A stretch of 64,000 nt of DNA from Arthrobacter sp. ov407 (GTDB lineage: Bacteria; Actinomycetota; Actinomycetes; Actinomycetales; Micrococcaceae), in the NCBI RefSeq assembly GCF_900102895.1, contig NZ_FNGD01000003.1, forward strand, positions 62,001 through 126,000, written 5' to 3'. Within the stretch, counting starts at the first letter, position 1, and every line of letters starts with the position of its first letter. Under the pieces are notes generated by a model, which saw only the letters and a list, made by a program, of their open reading frames with translations, was not told the origin of the DNA and did not search any database. Shown here piece after piece: positions 1 through 8,795 of the stretch. The position numbers and the translations under genes were made by a program.

Positions 1-459
1 GCGTGCCGCGACGAGGGCCTGGGGTGCGGCCTGTTTCATCCGGGTTTGCAGCCAGCGCAGCTGGGTGGCTGTTTCGGCATCGCATTGTTCCACGACGGCG
101 AGTAGCTCCTTATCGCGCAGCGCGGACCCTGCCTGTTTGACCATCGTCCAGGTGACGTCGACGAGGCTGGCCAGCAGGTAGAGGTCCTGCAGGTCGCGCA
201 GGAGCCCGACGGGACCCTTGCGGGTCGTGTTCAGGCCTTGGGCGTGTAGCCGTTCGGGCTCATTGTCTGAGCTGTTTTCACCGTAGCGATGTACGACGGG
301 GCCGAGGAGTTCACCGTGGCGGTCGCACTGCGCTGCCAAGGTACGGCAGAGGAAGTGGACGTCCGGCTCTGCCCCATGGCCCTCTGCCACTTGGCGGAAA
401 GATTCGGCGAGGGTGTTCTCTGCCTGGTGGAGCATACCCAGATAAATGTTCAGGTTCAT
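1..459 (-). CDS. Helical, ferritin-like small protein (3' end beyond window)
   Basis: The first 153 residues are visible, starting MNLNIYLGMLHQAENTL; the frame is open through base 1, so the C-terminus is missing. I do not recognise the family. The sequence looks all-helical, with regularly placed Glu, His and Asp residues (AENTLAESF, CDRHGELL, EQCDAETATQL), which suggests a ferritin-like or four-helix fold; that is inference. Its ATG overlaps the TGA of the upstream molybdopterin oxidoreductase in an ATGA arrangement, so the two are almost certainly co-translated. A role as accessory or partner of the molybdoenzyme is plausible. Confidence 0.75.
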   Translation of the reverse strand, partial: MNLNIYLGMLHQAENTLAESFRQVAEGHGAEPDVHFLCRTLAAQCDRHGELLGPVVHRYGENSSDNEPERLHAQGLNTTRKGPVGLLRDLQDLYLLASLVDVTWTMVKQAGSALRDKELLAVVEQCDAETATQLRWLQTRMKQAAPQALVAAR

Positions 460-2960
460 GGCTGGCGACCCTCCCGGGCGTTTCTGATCGCGTCGGGGAA
501 CCGGGGTGCAGGTTCGGTACCCGGCGTTTCCGTGGCGTGGGCCCCGTCGCCGCCGGCAGTGGCCGGGACCGGTCGGGAACCAGGGGCCGCGGCCGGCCGG
601 GACGCTGTCGTGGTCGGGGCCGGCGCCGGTCCGGTGGCATCTCCGATCTTCTCCACAGTCACCGCCGCGTTCTTGAACATCGGCTGCTTGGATACGGGGT
701 CCCATTCAGTCGCGGTCAGTTCATTCGCGGCCGCCGGATGGGCTCCGGGTCCGCCGCCGGTATCCCAGTAGCCGTAGTGGAACGGGGCGAACACCGTGCC
801 GGGCGCGATCCAGCTGACTCTTGCGGGGATCTCGATCCGGCCCCGGCGGGAGGTGACCCGGACCAGGTCGCCTTCGGAAATTCCGAGCCGGTCCGCGTCC
901 TCCCGGGCCAGTTCCACCCAGGCCCGCGGCGCCGCGTCAGTCAGGGGGCGGGAGCGGCCCGTTTTGGTGCGGGTGTGGAAGTGGTAGGCTGTGCGCCCGG
1001 TCGTATACCGGAGCGGGTAGTCCTCGTCGGGTTCCTCGTGCGGCGGGTGGAACGGGGCGGTCTTGAACAGGGCCCGTGCGCCGGTGTCCTGAGCGCGGAA
1101 GGCCTGGGCTCCCACCGTGGCGCCGGTGAGCAGGTCATGGCCGTAACTTTCGCAGTAATCCGGGTCCGTGGGAAAAACGCCGTCCCCGTACAGGCGGTCC
1201 GTTCCGTTCGGGTGGTCCTCGTTGCAGGGCCAGGGGATACCGCTGCCGCCGCGCAGCCTGTCATAGGTGATTCCGGTGTAGTCGCACGGGCGTCCGCGGG
1301 AGCAGTTTTTCCACGCCTCGAACGCGTCTTCGGGCCCGGTCCAGTCCAGCAGCGGCCCGCCGTCCAGAGTCGTGAAATTCATTCTGCGCGCATAGTCGAG
1401 GAAGATGTCCAGATCGCTTCGGGCCTGGCCTGGAGGGTCAACCGCCTTGTCGGAGAGGTGCACGATGCGGTTGACATTGGTGAACGTTCCGGTTTTTTCG
1501 CCCCACCCGGCTGCCGGCAGCACCACGTCCGCGTACTGGGCTGTTTCGGTGAGGTAGAGGTCCTGGACGACGAGGAAGAGGTCGGGTTTGGCAAGGATGT
1601 CCCGGATCCGGGGAAGTTCCGGCATGGACACCGCCGGGTTCGTCGCCGAGATCCACAGAAAGTCGATCGAGCCCTGCTCGGCGTAACGGAAGATCTGCAT
1701 GGCATGGGTCGGCGGCGCCCAGTGCGGGATGGTCATCGGATCCACTTTCCAGAGCCGGGCCAGTTCATGGATGTGGTCGGGATTTTCCCAGTTGCGGAAT
1801 CCGGGCAGGTCCCCGTCTGCGCCGCATTCCCTGTTGTTCTGCGCCGTGGGCTGGCCATTCATTTGGAGGACCCCGCGCCCTGGCTCCCCGAGCATTCCGC
1901 GCAGCAGGTGCAGGTTGTTGACCTGGCACGACGCGGCCGTCGCCTGCGAGGACTGGTAGAAACCCTGCAGCACGGTGGATACGACCCGGGCGGAGGTGCC
2001 GAAGATTCGGGCCGCGTCCCTGATGTCCGCGGCTGGTACGCCGCACACGGCGGCGGCGGCCTCGGCTGTCCACGGCTCGACCGCTTCCCGGAGGCGGTCC
2101 AGGCCCAGGGTGTGGTCGCGGATGTAGCCGGCATCCTGCCAGCCCTGGGCGAGGACCTCGCGGACCAGGGCGTGCATGAGTGCAAGGTTGGTACCGGGCC
2201 GGAGGGCCAGGTGGACGTCGGCGTGGCGTGCGACCTCCGTGTCGCGCGGATCCACGCAGACGATCTTGGGCCGGTCCGGGCCGGCGATACGATCCAGGAC
2301 GCGGGACCAGAGCACCGTTTGTGTCTCGGCCATGTTGTGGCCATAGAGGAAGAGCGCGTCGCAGCTGTCGATGTCGGTATAGGATCCGGGCTGGCCGTCG
2401 GCGCCGAAGGACTCCTTCATGGCAGCCGCCGCCGTGGCGGTGCACAGCCGGGTGTTTCCGTCCATGTGCGGGGTACCAATGCCGGCCTTCCCGATCACGG
2501 CGAGGGCGTAGTACTCCTCCAGGAACAGCTGCCCGCTGGTGTAGAAGCCGTGGCTCAGCGGGCCGCGCTCCGCCAGCAGCTCCCTGCTCCGGTCCACGAT
2601 CCGGCGCATCGCCGTGTCCCAGTCGCATTCGATCAGTTGCCCGTTTTCGCGGATCAGGGGACTCGTCAGGCGGTCCTTGTGAGACACGCCCTGTCGGCTG
2701 GCGAAGAGCCCCTTCGGTCCCAACCTGCCGTGATTGACCAGATCCTGCGCCCGGCCGCGGATCCCGACCATGGCGCCGTCCTTGACGGCGATGTCGCAGG
2801 CACATCCGTTGCTGCAGAGCACACACGCCGACTGCACCCACCGGTCGATATCGCCCAGCGCGATGCCAGGGTCCAGGACCTGATCGACGCGGACGGGCCA
2901 CAGGGCGTCCCGGGGGTAGGGGGTCCGGGTTCCCCAAATTTTGGCTATCCGGTCGACCAT
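456..2960 (-). CDS. Molybdopterin oxidoreductase (nitrate reductase/formate dehydrogenase family)
   Basis: 834 residues, cytoplasmic (no twin-arginine signal). The N-terminus carries a Fe-S motif C46-x2-C49-x3-C53, with an extra C55. The bis-MGD catalytic region follows, with NTRLC (around residue 170), where the Cys resembles the Mo ligand of NapA/NasA-type nitrate reductases. A C-terminal dinucleotide-binding domain contains PLRYTTGR and GTVFAPFHYG, followed by a Pro/Ala-rich tail. The usual fourth cluster Cys, before KG, is replaced by Gly (RLGPKG). The start is preceded by AGAAGG. The gene is coupled to the downstream helical gene by ATGA. Family is secure. The substrate is not: assimilatory nitrate reduction or formate oxidation are both possible, and no reductase partner lies nearby. 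Confidence 0.9.
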   Translation of the reverse strand: MVDRIAKIWGTRTPYPRDALWPVRVDQVLDPGIALGDIDRWVQSACVLCSNGCACDIAVKDGAMVGIRGRAQDLVNHGRLGPKGLFASRQGVSHKDRLTSPLIRENGQLIECDWDTAMRRIVDRSRELLAERGPLSHGFYTSGQLFLEEYYALAVIGKAGIGTPHMDGNTRLCTATAAAAMKESFGADGQPGSYTDIDSCDALFLYGHNMAETQTVLWSRVLDRIAGPDRPKIVCVDPRDTEVARHADVHLALRPGTNLALMHALVREVLAQGWQDAGYIRDHTLGLDRLREAVEPWTAEAAAAVCGVPAADIRDAARIFGTSARVVSTVLQGFYQSSQATAASCQVNNLHLLRGMLGEPGRGVLQMNGQPTAQNNRECGADGDLPGFRNWENPDHIHELARLWKVDPMTIPHWAPPTHAMQIFRYAEQGSIDFLWISATNPAVSMPELPRIRDILAKPDLFLVVQDLYLTETAQYADVVLPAAGWGEKTGTFTNVNRIVHLSDKAVDPPGQARSDLDIFLDYARRMNFTTLDGGPLLDWTGPEDAFEAWKNCSRGRPCDYTGITYDRLRGGSGIPWPCNEDHPNGTDRLYGDGVFPTDPDYCESYGHDLLTGATVGAQAFRAQDTGARALFKTAPFHPPHEEPDEDYPLRYTTGRTAYHFHTRTKTGRSRPLTDAAPRAWVELAREDADRLGISEGDLVRVTSRRGRIEIPARVSWIAPGTVFAPFHYGYWDTGGGPGAHPAAANELTATEWDPVSKQPMFKNAAVTVEKIGDATGPAPAPTTTASRPAAAPGSRPVPATAGGDGAHATETPGTEPAPRFPDAIRNAREGRQP

Positions 2961-3030
2961 GTCACACCTTCTCTACCTTCAGGCCAAACGCGGCCGGGGT
3001 GCTGCTTCGTGACCGACGCCTACAACCTGT

Positions 3031-3186
3031 CTACCCGGCCGCGTCTTCGGGTCCAGTGCCGGATCTCCCTTGGTCCGGCTCGTCGACGTCCCCATCGAGT
3101 TTCCGGGCAACGTCGCCAGCAAGCGAGTCCCTGGCCGACTCGTCCTCGTCGCGGCGGTCCCTGTCTTCATCTGGAATCTCAGTCAT
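3031..3186 (-). CDS. Small acidic hypothetical protein
   Basis: 51 residues starting MTEIPDEDRDRRDEDESARD, very rich in Asp, Glu and Arg, and probably disordered. It lies between the molybdoenzyme and the catalase remnant, in the otherwise empty interval 2961-3275. The longer in-frame version has an Arg/Ala-rich N-terminus that looks like non-coding read-through, so I chose the internal ATG. The ribosome site is weak. No function can be assigned and it may not be a real gene. Confidence 0.35.
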   Translation of the reverse strand: MTEIPDEDRDRRDEDESARDSLAGDVARKLDGDVDEPDQGRSGTGPEDAAG

Positions 3187-3275
3187 GAGGCCCAACCTAG
3201 CGCCCGCCGCCCGGCCTGTCGACCTAGAAGCAGGACGGGCCGCCCGGACGGACACCACCGCACGGCATTGCACGC

Positions 3276-3698
3276 GGCGGGCAGTTCGGCGAGATGCGCA
3301 CGATGATGCAGTACCTGTTCGAGAGCATGAACTTCCGCGGCGACGCAGCCGCGAAGCCCTACAAGGACCTGCTCCAGGGCGTGGGTACGGAAGAGATCAG
3401 TCACGTCGAGCTGATCGGCACCACCATCTCCCGGCTGCTGGACGGGTCTCCCCAATACCAGGGCAAGAAGACCGACCCCGTGGACCAGTCCGGCGCCAAG
3501 GGGGCCACGCCCCTCAAGATCGCGCTCGACAGGAGCAACATCCACCACTACCTCGTCGGCGCCCAGGGGGCGTTGCCGGTGGATGCGGCCGGCAACCCGT
3601 GGAGCGGATCCTATGTCTACAACAGCGGCAACCTGGTCCTGGACCTTTTGTACAACCTCATGCTCGAGTCCACCGGACGGCTGCAGAAATGCCGGATC
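3276..3698 (+). pseudogene. Manganese catalase remnant, truncated at both ends
   Basis: The reading frame shows a clear dimanganese (non-haem) catalase core: GGQFGEMRTMMQYLFESMNF, then GTEEISHVEL, then a stretch ending in LLYNLMLESTGRLQKCRI. Glu in GEM, the EExxH pair and Glu in LEST match four of the five Mn ligands of the family. Family members are near 270-300 residues. Here the first helix is missing (upstream codons are unrelated Pro/Arg-rich sequence), and after CRI the frame changes abruptly to an Arg/Pro-rich tail, losing the last His ligand and the C-terminal domain. The open frame continues to 3884, overlapping the next gene by ATGA. I interpret this as a decayed gene with both flanks deleted, unlikely to be active. 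Confidence 0.8.
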
Positions 3699-3880
3699 CA
3701 GAGAACCCAAGAAGAAATAGCCCGACGCAGGACGAGCCCGACCAGTGCCCTCCGCCCTGGCCGGCTCGTCCGAGGCAACCCGCCAGAGGGTTGCTGGCAC
3801 CCAGTTGGTCCTCCGGGGGCTGTGCAGATGAGTGCCGGGAAATTAGGCTCAACTCAACGATCAGATGATGGAGGAAGCAC

Positions 3881-4753
3881 ATGAAACCGTTGCCGCTGCT
3901 GAATCTCGTTTCCCGTCTGGAGGACAGTCTCTGGCTTGATCCTTTGGTCGCGGGAGTTAAAGGAACCGTGAACTCGATCGTCCGGTTCCCGTGGCTCCGT
4001 GATGTACTCCACGGGGTGCCGTTGGGACATCCGGTCCACCCCTTTGGAGTCCAGATACCGATGGGGGCGTGGACATCGGCCGCCATTTTGGATGCTGTAC
4101 CCGGCAACGACCGGGCGGCCGGCATATTGATTGGCGTGGGTGCCATCACCGCGGTTCCTTCCGCCGTTGCCGGTTTCACCGACTGGTCAGAACTTCACGA
4201 GCAGCAACAGCGCGTGGGCCTGGTCCACGCCGCGGGGAACCTCACGGCCACCGGTCTCTATGTCGCGTCACTGGTGGAACGCTCCCGCGGGCGGCAGTCA
4301 CGAGGCAAGCTGCTCGGGTATCTGGGATTTGCCACGCTTGCGGCCGCCGGTTTCCTCGGCGGCCACCTCACCTACCGTCTGGCCGCCGGTGTAAACCACA
4401 GCGAGGATGTTCCGCACCGCTTCCCTGTGGGTTGGCACGCCCTGGCCCCGCTGGACGAGCTCGTTGAAGGCAAGCTGGAGCGGAGGATGGTGGCCGGGAT
4501 GCCGCTGCTCGTGTTCCGCCGGGGCGACGGGGTCCACGTCTTGTCTGATGTCTGCAGCCACCTGTCCGGCCCCCTCCACGAGGGCAAGGTCGAAGAACGC
4601 GGGGAGCCCTGCGTTGTCTGTCCATGGCATGGGAGTACGTTCTCCCTGCGCAGCGGAGAAGTCATGGGCGGGCCGGCGACAGCGGGCCAGCCGCGATTCA
4701 GCACCCGCATCGAGAATGGTCTGGTTGAGGTGTCCCTCCCCGGGGCAGGGTAA
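3881..4753 (+). CDS. DUF2231 membrane protein fused to a Rieske [2Fe-2S] domain
   Basis: 290 residues. The N-terminal half (about 45-180) is a DUF2231-type membrane region: GHPVHPFGVQIPMGAW, several hydrophobic helices and a His (LVHAAGN). The C-terminal half is a Rieske domain with C225-S-H227 and C247-P-W-H250, the full set of cluster ligands. The protein is likely membrane-anchored with the cluster as a one-electron carrier. The family is known in actinobacteria but its partner is not. A strong GGAGGA precedes the ATG. The ORF start overlaps the end of the catalase remnant's open frame. Confidence 0.9.
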   Translation: MKPLPLLNLVSRLEDSLWLDPLVAGVKGTVNSIVRFPWLRDVLHGVPLGHPVHPFGVQIPMGAWTSAAILDAVPGNDRAAGILIGVGAITAVPSAVAGFTDWSELHEQQQRVGLVHAAGNLTATGLYVASLVERSRGRQSRGKLLGYLGFATLAAAGFLGGHLTYRLAAGVNHSEDVPHRFPVGWHALAPLDELVEGKLERRMVAGMPLLVFRRGDGVHVLSDVCSHLSGPLHEGKVEERGEPCVVCPWHGSTFSLRSGEVMGGPATAGQPRFSTRIENGLVEVSLPGAG

Positions 4754-4789
4754 GGGGGAGCTGACCACGCGGTCGGCGGGTGCCCCGCG

Positions 4790-5365
4790 TCAGCGCTTCT
4801 TGCGGAGCCAGGGCCCCAACAGCCGGGTGGTGACCGGAAGGAAGACATACGTCATCAGCGGCGTGAGGAGACAGGTGGCCAGCAGCACCTGGAACGCAAG
4901 GGGCCACTCCTGGGTCAGCGGGTGCAGCAGGAAATTGGCCAGCAGACTGAGTGGGAAAAACGGCAGAAAGATGCTGACCATCTGCTTCCACCGGGGAGGT
5001 ATAACGGTCTCGGGAACGCTGAGTTGGACATCGCCGGGCTGCGCGAACCAGCCTTCGATGCCAGTGCGCCGCTCGATCTGCGTGACTTCGACGAGGTCTG
5101 CCGCGCTGTCGATCCACCAGCGCCGTTCGTCGGACTGCTCCCAGTCGTTGAGCATGTCGGCGTTGGCAAAGCGGTACAGCATGTGCCATTCGTTCGAGTC
5201 AGGGGCTGAACGCACCCAGCCGGAGCCGAGATAGCCCGGCCATTCGCGGGCGAGTTCCTGGCCTGCGTGTGCCCAGGCGCTGGCCTGACGTGTCCGGCCG
5301 GGCTGGACTGTGCGGGCAACGGACACAGTGACGGGCTGGAGCTGGGAATCGGAGATGGTCACCAT
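4790..5365 (-). CDS. Antibiotic-biosynthesis-monooxygenase-like (ABM) domain membrane protein
   Basis: 191 residues. Residues 1 to about 115 form a dimeric alpha/beta-barrel of the ABM/YgiN type (VTVSVARTVQPG, EWHMLYRFANADMLNDW). Two hydrophobic segments follow (VSIFLPFFPLSLLANFLL and FQVLLATCLLTPLMTYVFL) and a basic tail ending WLRKKR. This ABM-plus-two-helices layout occurs in many bacteria as an uncharacterised membrane-anchored protein. It is convergent with the Rieske gene. Fold secure, role unknown. Confidence 0.85.
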   Translation of the reverse strand: MVTISDSQLQPVTVSVARTVQPGRTRQASAWAHAGQELAREWPGYLGSGWVRSAPDSNEWHMLYRFANADMLNDWEQSDERRWWIDSAADLVEVTQIERRTGIEGWFAQPGDVQLSVPETVIPPRWKQMVSIFLPFFPLSLLANFLLHPLTQEWPLAFQVLLATCLLTPLMTYVFLPVTTRLLGPWLRKKR

Positions 5366-5444
5366 ACGAATCTTACCGACGGCGCCGCAACGCTCGCGTG
5401 CGACGTGTCGGACTCGATAGGACCGGCGGCCAGTGCCGCCTGAA

Positions 5445-6716
5445 CTAAACGCCCTGAGGGTGTTGAGCAGCCTGGCCAGAGTCGGCGATGCCGTCGATGT
5501 CTATCAGCAGGTGGGAAGGGCCGCGCAGGAACGGGCTCGGCCGGTACGGGGGCGGCTCGGCGACAAGCCGCGGGTTCTCCAGCCTCGTGGCGAATGCGGT
5601 GAGCGCGGTCTGAGCCTCCAGCCGGGCCAGCGGCGCCCCGAAGCAGAGATGGACGCCGCCGCCAAAGCCGAGGTGTTGATTGTTGCGCCGGTCTGGGATG
5701 AAGAGGTCGGGGTCCTTTACGTGGGCTGGGTCGCGGTTGCCGGAGGCCAGGACCAGGGTGAGGGAGGCGCCGGCCGGGATGGTTGTGCCGGCGATATCGA
5801 TGTCGTCGAGGGCTGTACGGAAGGGGACGAAATGGACGGGCGGCTCGTAGCGCAGCAGCTCCTCGACCATCGGGATGGCCAGGTCGGGGTCGTTGCGCAA
5901 CCTCTGGAGCTCGGCCGGGTGGCGGAGCAACGTCAACGCGCCGTTGGAGATGAGGTTGACGGTGGTTTCATGTCCGGCAATGAGCAGGAGAAGCCCGGTG
6001 CTCACCAGTTGCTCGTCCGGCAGGCGGCCTTCCGGACCGTCGTCGGTGGCCATCGCTGAGAGCAGATCCGTGCCGGGCGCCTGCCGGTGGGCTTCGACCA
6101 GCTCCTCCATGAAGGCGCGCAGTTCTTTGCCGGCCTCAGCCCTCTTTTTTTGCTGTGTTTCCGGATCGAGGCCGGGATCCGTGGATTGCAGGGCCACGTC
6201 CACCCAGACCCGGAAGCGCTGTTCGTCGCCCGGGGGCACACCCAGAAGTTCGCAGATCACCGTGACGGGCAGCGGATACGCCAGGTCATCGACGACGTCG
6301 ATCCGGTTGCGGGCCTTCATGTTGTCGACCAGGTCGGTGACAATTTCCGCCATCCTCGCCTCCATCCCGGCGACCCTGCCCGGCGTCGTGGGCGGTCCGA
6401 AATGCCGCATGGTGATCCGTCGAAACTTGTCGTGGTCAGGGGGGTCCATGCTGAGGAAGGTCGGAGTCATGCCCGGGCCGTCCCCCTCGTCGCCGGCGGC
6501 ACCGGCAGCGGCGGCCGCCGGGTTGCGGCTGATGTCGGAACTGACCCTCGGGTCGTGCAGCAGGGCAGCGATCTCCGCGTAGGTGCTCACGAGGTAACTG
6601 CCATCCGGAAGCCGTGTCACCGGGGTCTTGCGGAGCTCGTCGTAAAACGGGTAAGGGTTCGCCCTGTTGGAGTAGTCGAGGATCTGCTCCCATGAGCTGG
6701 GCTGGGTCATGGCCAA
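5445..6716 (-). CDS. Cytochrome P450 monooxygenase
   Basis: 423 residues, soluble bacterial class I P450. It shows the I-helix motif AGHETT, the K-helix ExxR motif EELLR, and the haem-binding loop FGGGVHLCFG with the thiolate Cys at about 358. PPDHDKFRR near the N-terminus is typical of actinobacterial CYPs. Its ATG lies inside the end of the ferredoxin-reductase gene (10-base overlap), so electron donor and P450 are made from one transcript. The substrate is not predictable from sequence. Confidence 0.95.
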   Translation of the reverse strand: MAMTQPSSWEQILDYSNRANPYPFYDELRKTPVTRLPDGSYLVSTYAEIAALLHDPRVSSDISRNPAAAAAGAAGDEGDGPGMTPTFLSMDPPDHDKFRRITMRHFGPPTTPGRVAGMEARMAEIVTDLVDNMKARNRIDVVDDLAYPLPVTVICELLGVPPGDEQRFRVWVDVALQSTDPGLDPETQQKKRAEAGKELRAFMEELVEAHRQAPGTDLLSAMATDDGPEGRLPDEQLVSTGLLLLIAGHETTVNLISNGALTLLRHPAELQRLRNDPDLAIPMVEELLRYEPPVHFVPFRTALDDIDIAGTTIPAGASLTLVLASGNRDPAHVKDPDLFIPDRRNNQHLGFGGGVHLCFGAPLARLEAQTALTAFATRLENPRLVAEPPPYRPSPFLRGPSHLLIDIDGIADSGQAAQHPQGV

Positions 6717-8395
6717 GGCTCCTTGGTTCGTGGGGAGGTTTCTGTGGGTCTCCGGGACGGGGTGTCACCGGCGGCGGGGTTGGTCAGTCTGGCGCGGCGT
6801 TCATTGGGATCGTGTCCGGTCACGACGACGGTCGCATCCTGGGTTGGGCTGACTGCGGGCTTGAATCTGGCCGGGACGGGCTGGGCATGGGCTGACTCGT
6901 CGATGTGGTGGAACGTCGGCGGAAAGGGTGCTGCCTGCTCGATCAGCGGTTCGTAGAATTCCAGCCATCTATTCTGGTTGAAGGCGACTGCAGCCACGAT
7001 GCGGCCCTTATAGCCATAGACGGCCAGGAATCGCCGCTGCGCGACCGATCCTTGGACGATGGCGACCTCGTCGGCGACCGAGGGCACGCCCACGCTCTTG
7101 ATTTCTGTGCCGAACTGGACTGACCAGAATTTCGGCACCTCCAGGTGCGGCCACCGTTCAGTCCCGCGGCTGACCATGTTGTGTGCCGCGACCTCGGCCT
7201 GGGAGATCGCATTGCCCCAGTGCTCGACGGCGAGGAATTGGTAGCCGTACATCGGCTGCGGGGCGCGCGCAATGTCCCCGGCGACGAAGACGTCGTCAGT
7301 GACCAGGCCGTTCGCGTCGAAGGCGCGGCAGCCGGCGTCGCAAGCGACGCCCCATACGCCGCATGCCAACCCGGAATCGGCGAGCCATTCGACATTGCGG
7401 ACGGCGCCCAGCGCGGCGACGGCCACATCCACCTCAAGAATTGTGCCGTCGGAGAGAGCGGCCCGGCGCAGCTGTCCAGTGGCATCGGCCTCAAGAGACA
7501 GGACCCGGACGCCGCAGCGCAGATCCACGCCATTCTCGACCTGCAGCTCCCCAGCGACTGCGCCGATCACCCCGCCGAGGGCAGCCACGAGCGGAGCCGG
7601 ACCGGCCTCCGCGACAGTGACCGGAAGGCCGAGTTCCCGACACACGGAAGCGACCTCGCAACCAATGAACCCGGCGCCGATGACCAACACCCGACGCGGA
7701 CGGCCCGCGAGGAGCTTTCGCAGAGTTGCGGCGTCCTCCCGGGTGCGCAACGTCAGGACGCCTGCCAGGGCCGCCTCCGCGGCGTTGGGCCAGGCGCGGG
7801 CCCGCAAGCCGGTGGCGATCAACAATTTGTCGAATCCGATCCGGCTGCCGTCGGTGAGGTGGAGCTGCTTCGCGGCCAGATCCAGTCTGGTCGCCGCCAC
7901 ACCCAGCCGCCAGGTGGCGCTGATGTCCCGGTGGCGGGGAAGCGAGGTGTCTTCCAAGGGCACAGACCCGGCCAGGACCTGTTTCGACAGCGGTGGCCGG
8001 TCGTAGGGTTCGTGGGGCTCATCGCCGACCAGAGTCAGCGAACCGGCGAACCCTTCCTCACGCAGCCGCTCCGCCGCGCGCAGCCCCGCCATCGATGCTC
8101 CAACGATGACGATACGTCCGGTTCCCTTGAAGGTGCCCCCGCTGTCCTCATCGGGGGCAACCGTCGGTGGCGGTGCGTTCGGATGCGGCGATCCGTCCTG
8201 CCCGTCCAGCTGTTCGAGCCGGATGGCCTGAACAGGACAGGCAACGGCGGCCCGCCGAATCCTCGTGAGCTGCGCCCCGTCAGGGTGCGGATCGTAGGTG
8301 AGGGCCTCGTCCCCCTGGATCGTGAAGACGTCCGGGGCGAGAAAGGCGCACTGAGCGTATCCCTGGCATTTGGTGAGATCGACGAGGATCCTCAT
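6707..8395 (-). CDS. Fused [3Fe-4S] ferredoxin and FAD-dependent ferredoxin reductase
   Basis: 562 residues in two parts. Residues 1-61 are an actinobacterial ferredoxin with C10-x5-C16 and C53-P, the three-Cys pattern of [3Fe-4S] P450 ferredoxins. A linker rich in Pro, Gly and Asp (about 62-92) leads to a putidaredoxin-reductase-like FAD/NAD(P) enzyme with VIVGASMAGLRAAERL, a second Rossmann motif VLVIGAGFIGCEVAS, and VFVAGDIAR near the FAD. The protein probably delivers NAD(P)H electrons directly to the P450 encoded by the overlapping downstream gene. The fusion replaces the usual two separate proteins. RBS AGGGAGAA precedes the ATG. Confidence 0.92.
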   Translation of the reverse strand: MRILVDLTKCQGYAQCAFLAPDVFTIQGDEALTYDPHPDGAQLTRIRRAAVACPVQAIRLEQLDGQDGSPHPNAPPPTVAPDEDSGGTFKGTGRIVIVGASMAGLRAAERLREEGFAGSLTLVGDEPHEPYDRPPLSKQVLAGSVPLEDTSLPRHRDISATWRLGVAATRLDLAAKQLHLTDGSRIGFDKLLIATGLRARAWPNAAEAALAGVLTLRTREDAATLRKLLAGRPRRVLVIGAGFIGCEVASVCRELGLPVTVAEAGPAPLVAALGGVIGAVAGELQVENGVDLRCGVRVLSLEADATGQLRRAALSDGTILEVDVAVAALGAVRNVEWLADSGLACGVWGVACDAGCRAFDANGLVTDDVFVAGDIARAPQPMYGYQFLAVEHWGNAISQAEVAAHNMVSRGTERWPHLEVPKFWSVQFGTEIKSVGVPSVADEVAIVQGSVAQRRFLAVYGYKGRIVAAVAFNQNRWLEFYEPLIEQAAPFPPTFHHIDESAHAQPVPARFKPAVSPTQDATVVVTGHDPNERRARLTNPAAGDTPSRRPTETSPRTKEPWP

Positions 8396-8795
8396 GCCGA
8401 ACTTCTCCCTCTAGCGGGTCCCATTGCGGTCTTGCGATCTCCGGCGGCCAATGGGGCCGGCGCTTCCGCCGGTCGAATCGAGCCCCTCCTTGGTCCCGGC
8501 AGGACTTCCGGGGCCGGGAGCCGAAACCTGGGACATGGATTCCCTTCTTGACGAAGTGAACCGAGTCTAAGCCTCGTGAACGGGCCGCGGAAGAGGCCTG
8601 TGACCTGCTACGGCGAGGCCCGACTGACAACGAATGGCGGATTTTCGGGGACTTTTGCTCAGCAATATCAGGTGTCCATCGGTTCATCAGCGGAAGTTGT
8701 CCGGGACTATTTCGGCGAACGACGCAGTTATGCAGTTGGGGACGGAACCGGTTCTGCACGCAACACGCTTTGGGCGCCGACGGGAATGAGATCAC
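8396..8795. other. 400-base divergent intergenic region
   Basis: No convincing gene is seen. The interval separates the divergent ferredoxin-reductase/P450 operon and the MFS gene and should hold both promoters. Two short perfect palindromes, TTGCTCAGCAA (8655-8665) and GAACCGGTTC (8745-8754), are candidate operators. Open frames crossing it in either direction have no family features. Confidence 0.5.

Noticed and set aside
537..3188. 883-residue plus-strand open frame opposite the molybdoenzyme
   Set aside because: Exact antisense of a well-supported gene; its composition is that of a GC-rich shadow frame and it has no family motifs.
7145..8551. 468-residue plus-strand open frame over the ferredoxin reductase
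   Set aside because: Shadow frame; the minus strand carries all FAD and ferredoxin motifs.
8280..8795. Minus-strand open frame over the divergent intergenic region
   Set aside because: Overlaps the start of the ferredoxin-reductase gene out of frame and has no domain or ribosome site.
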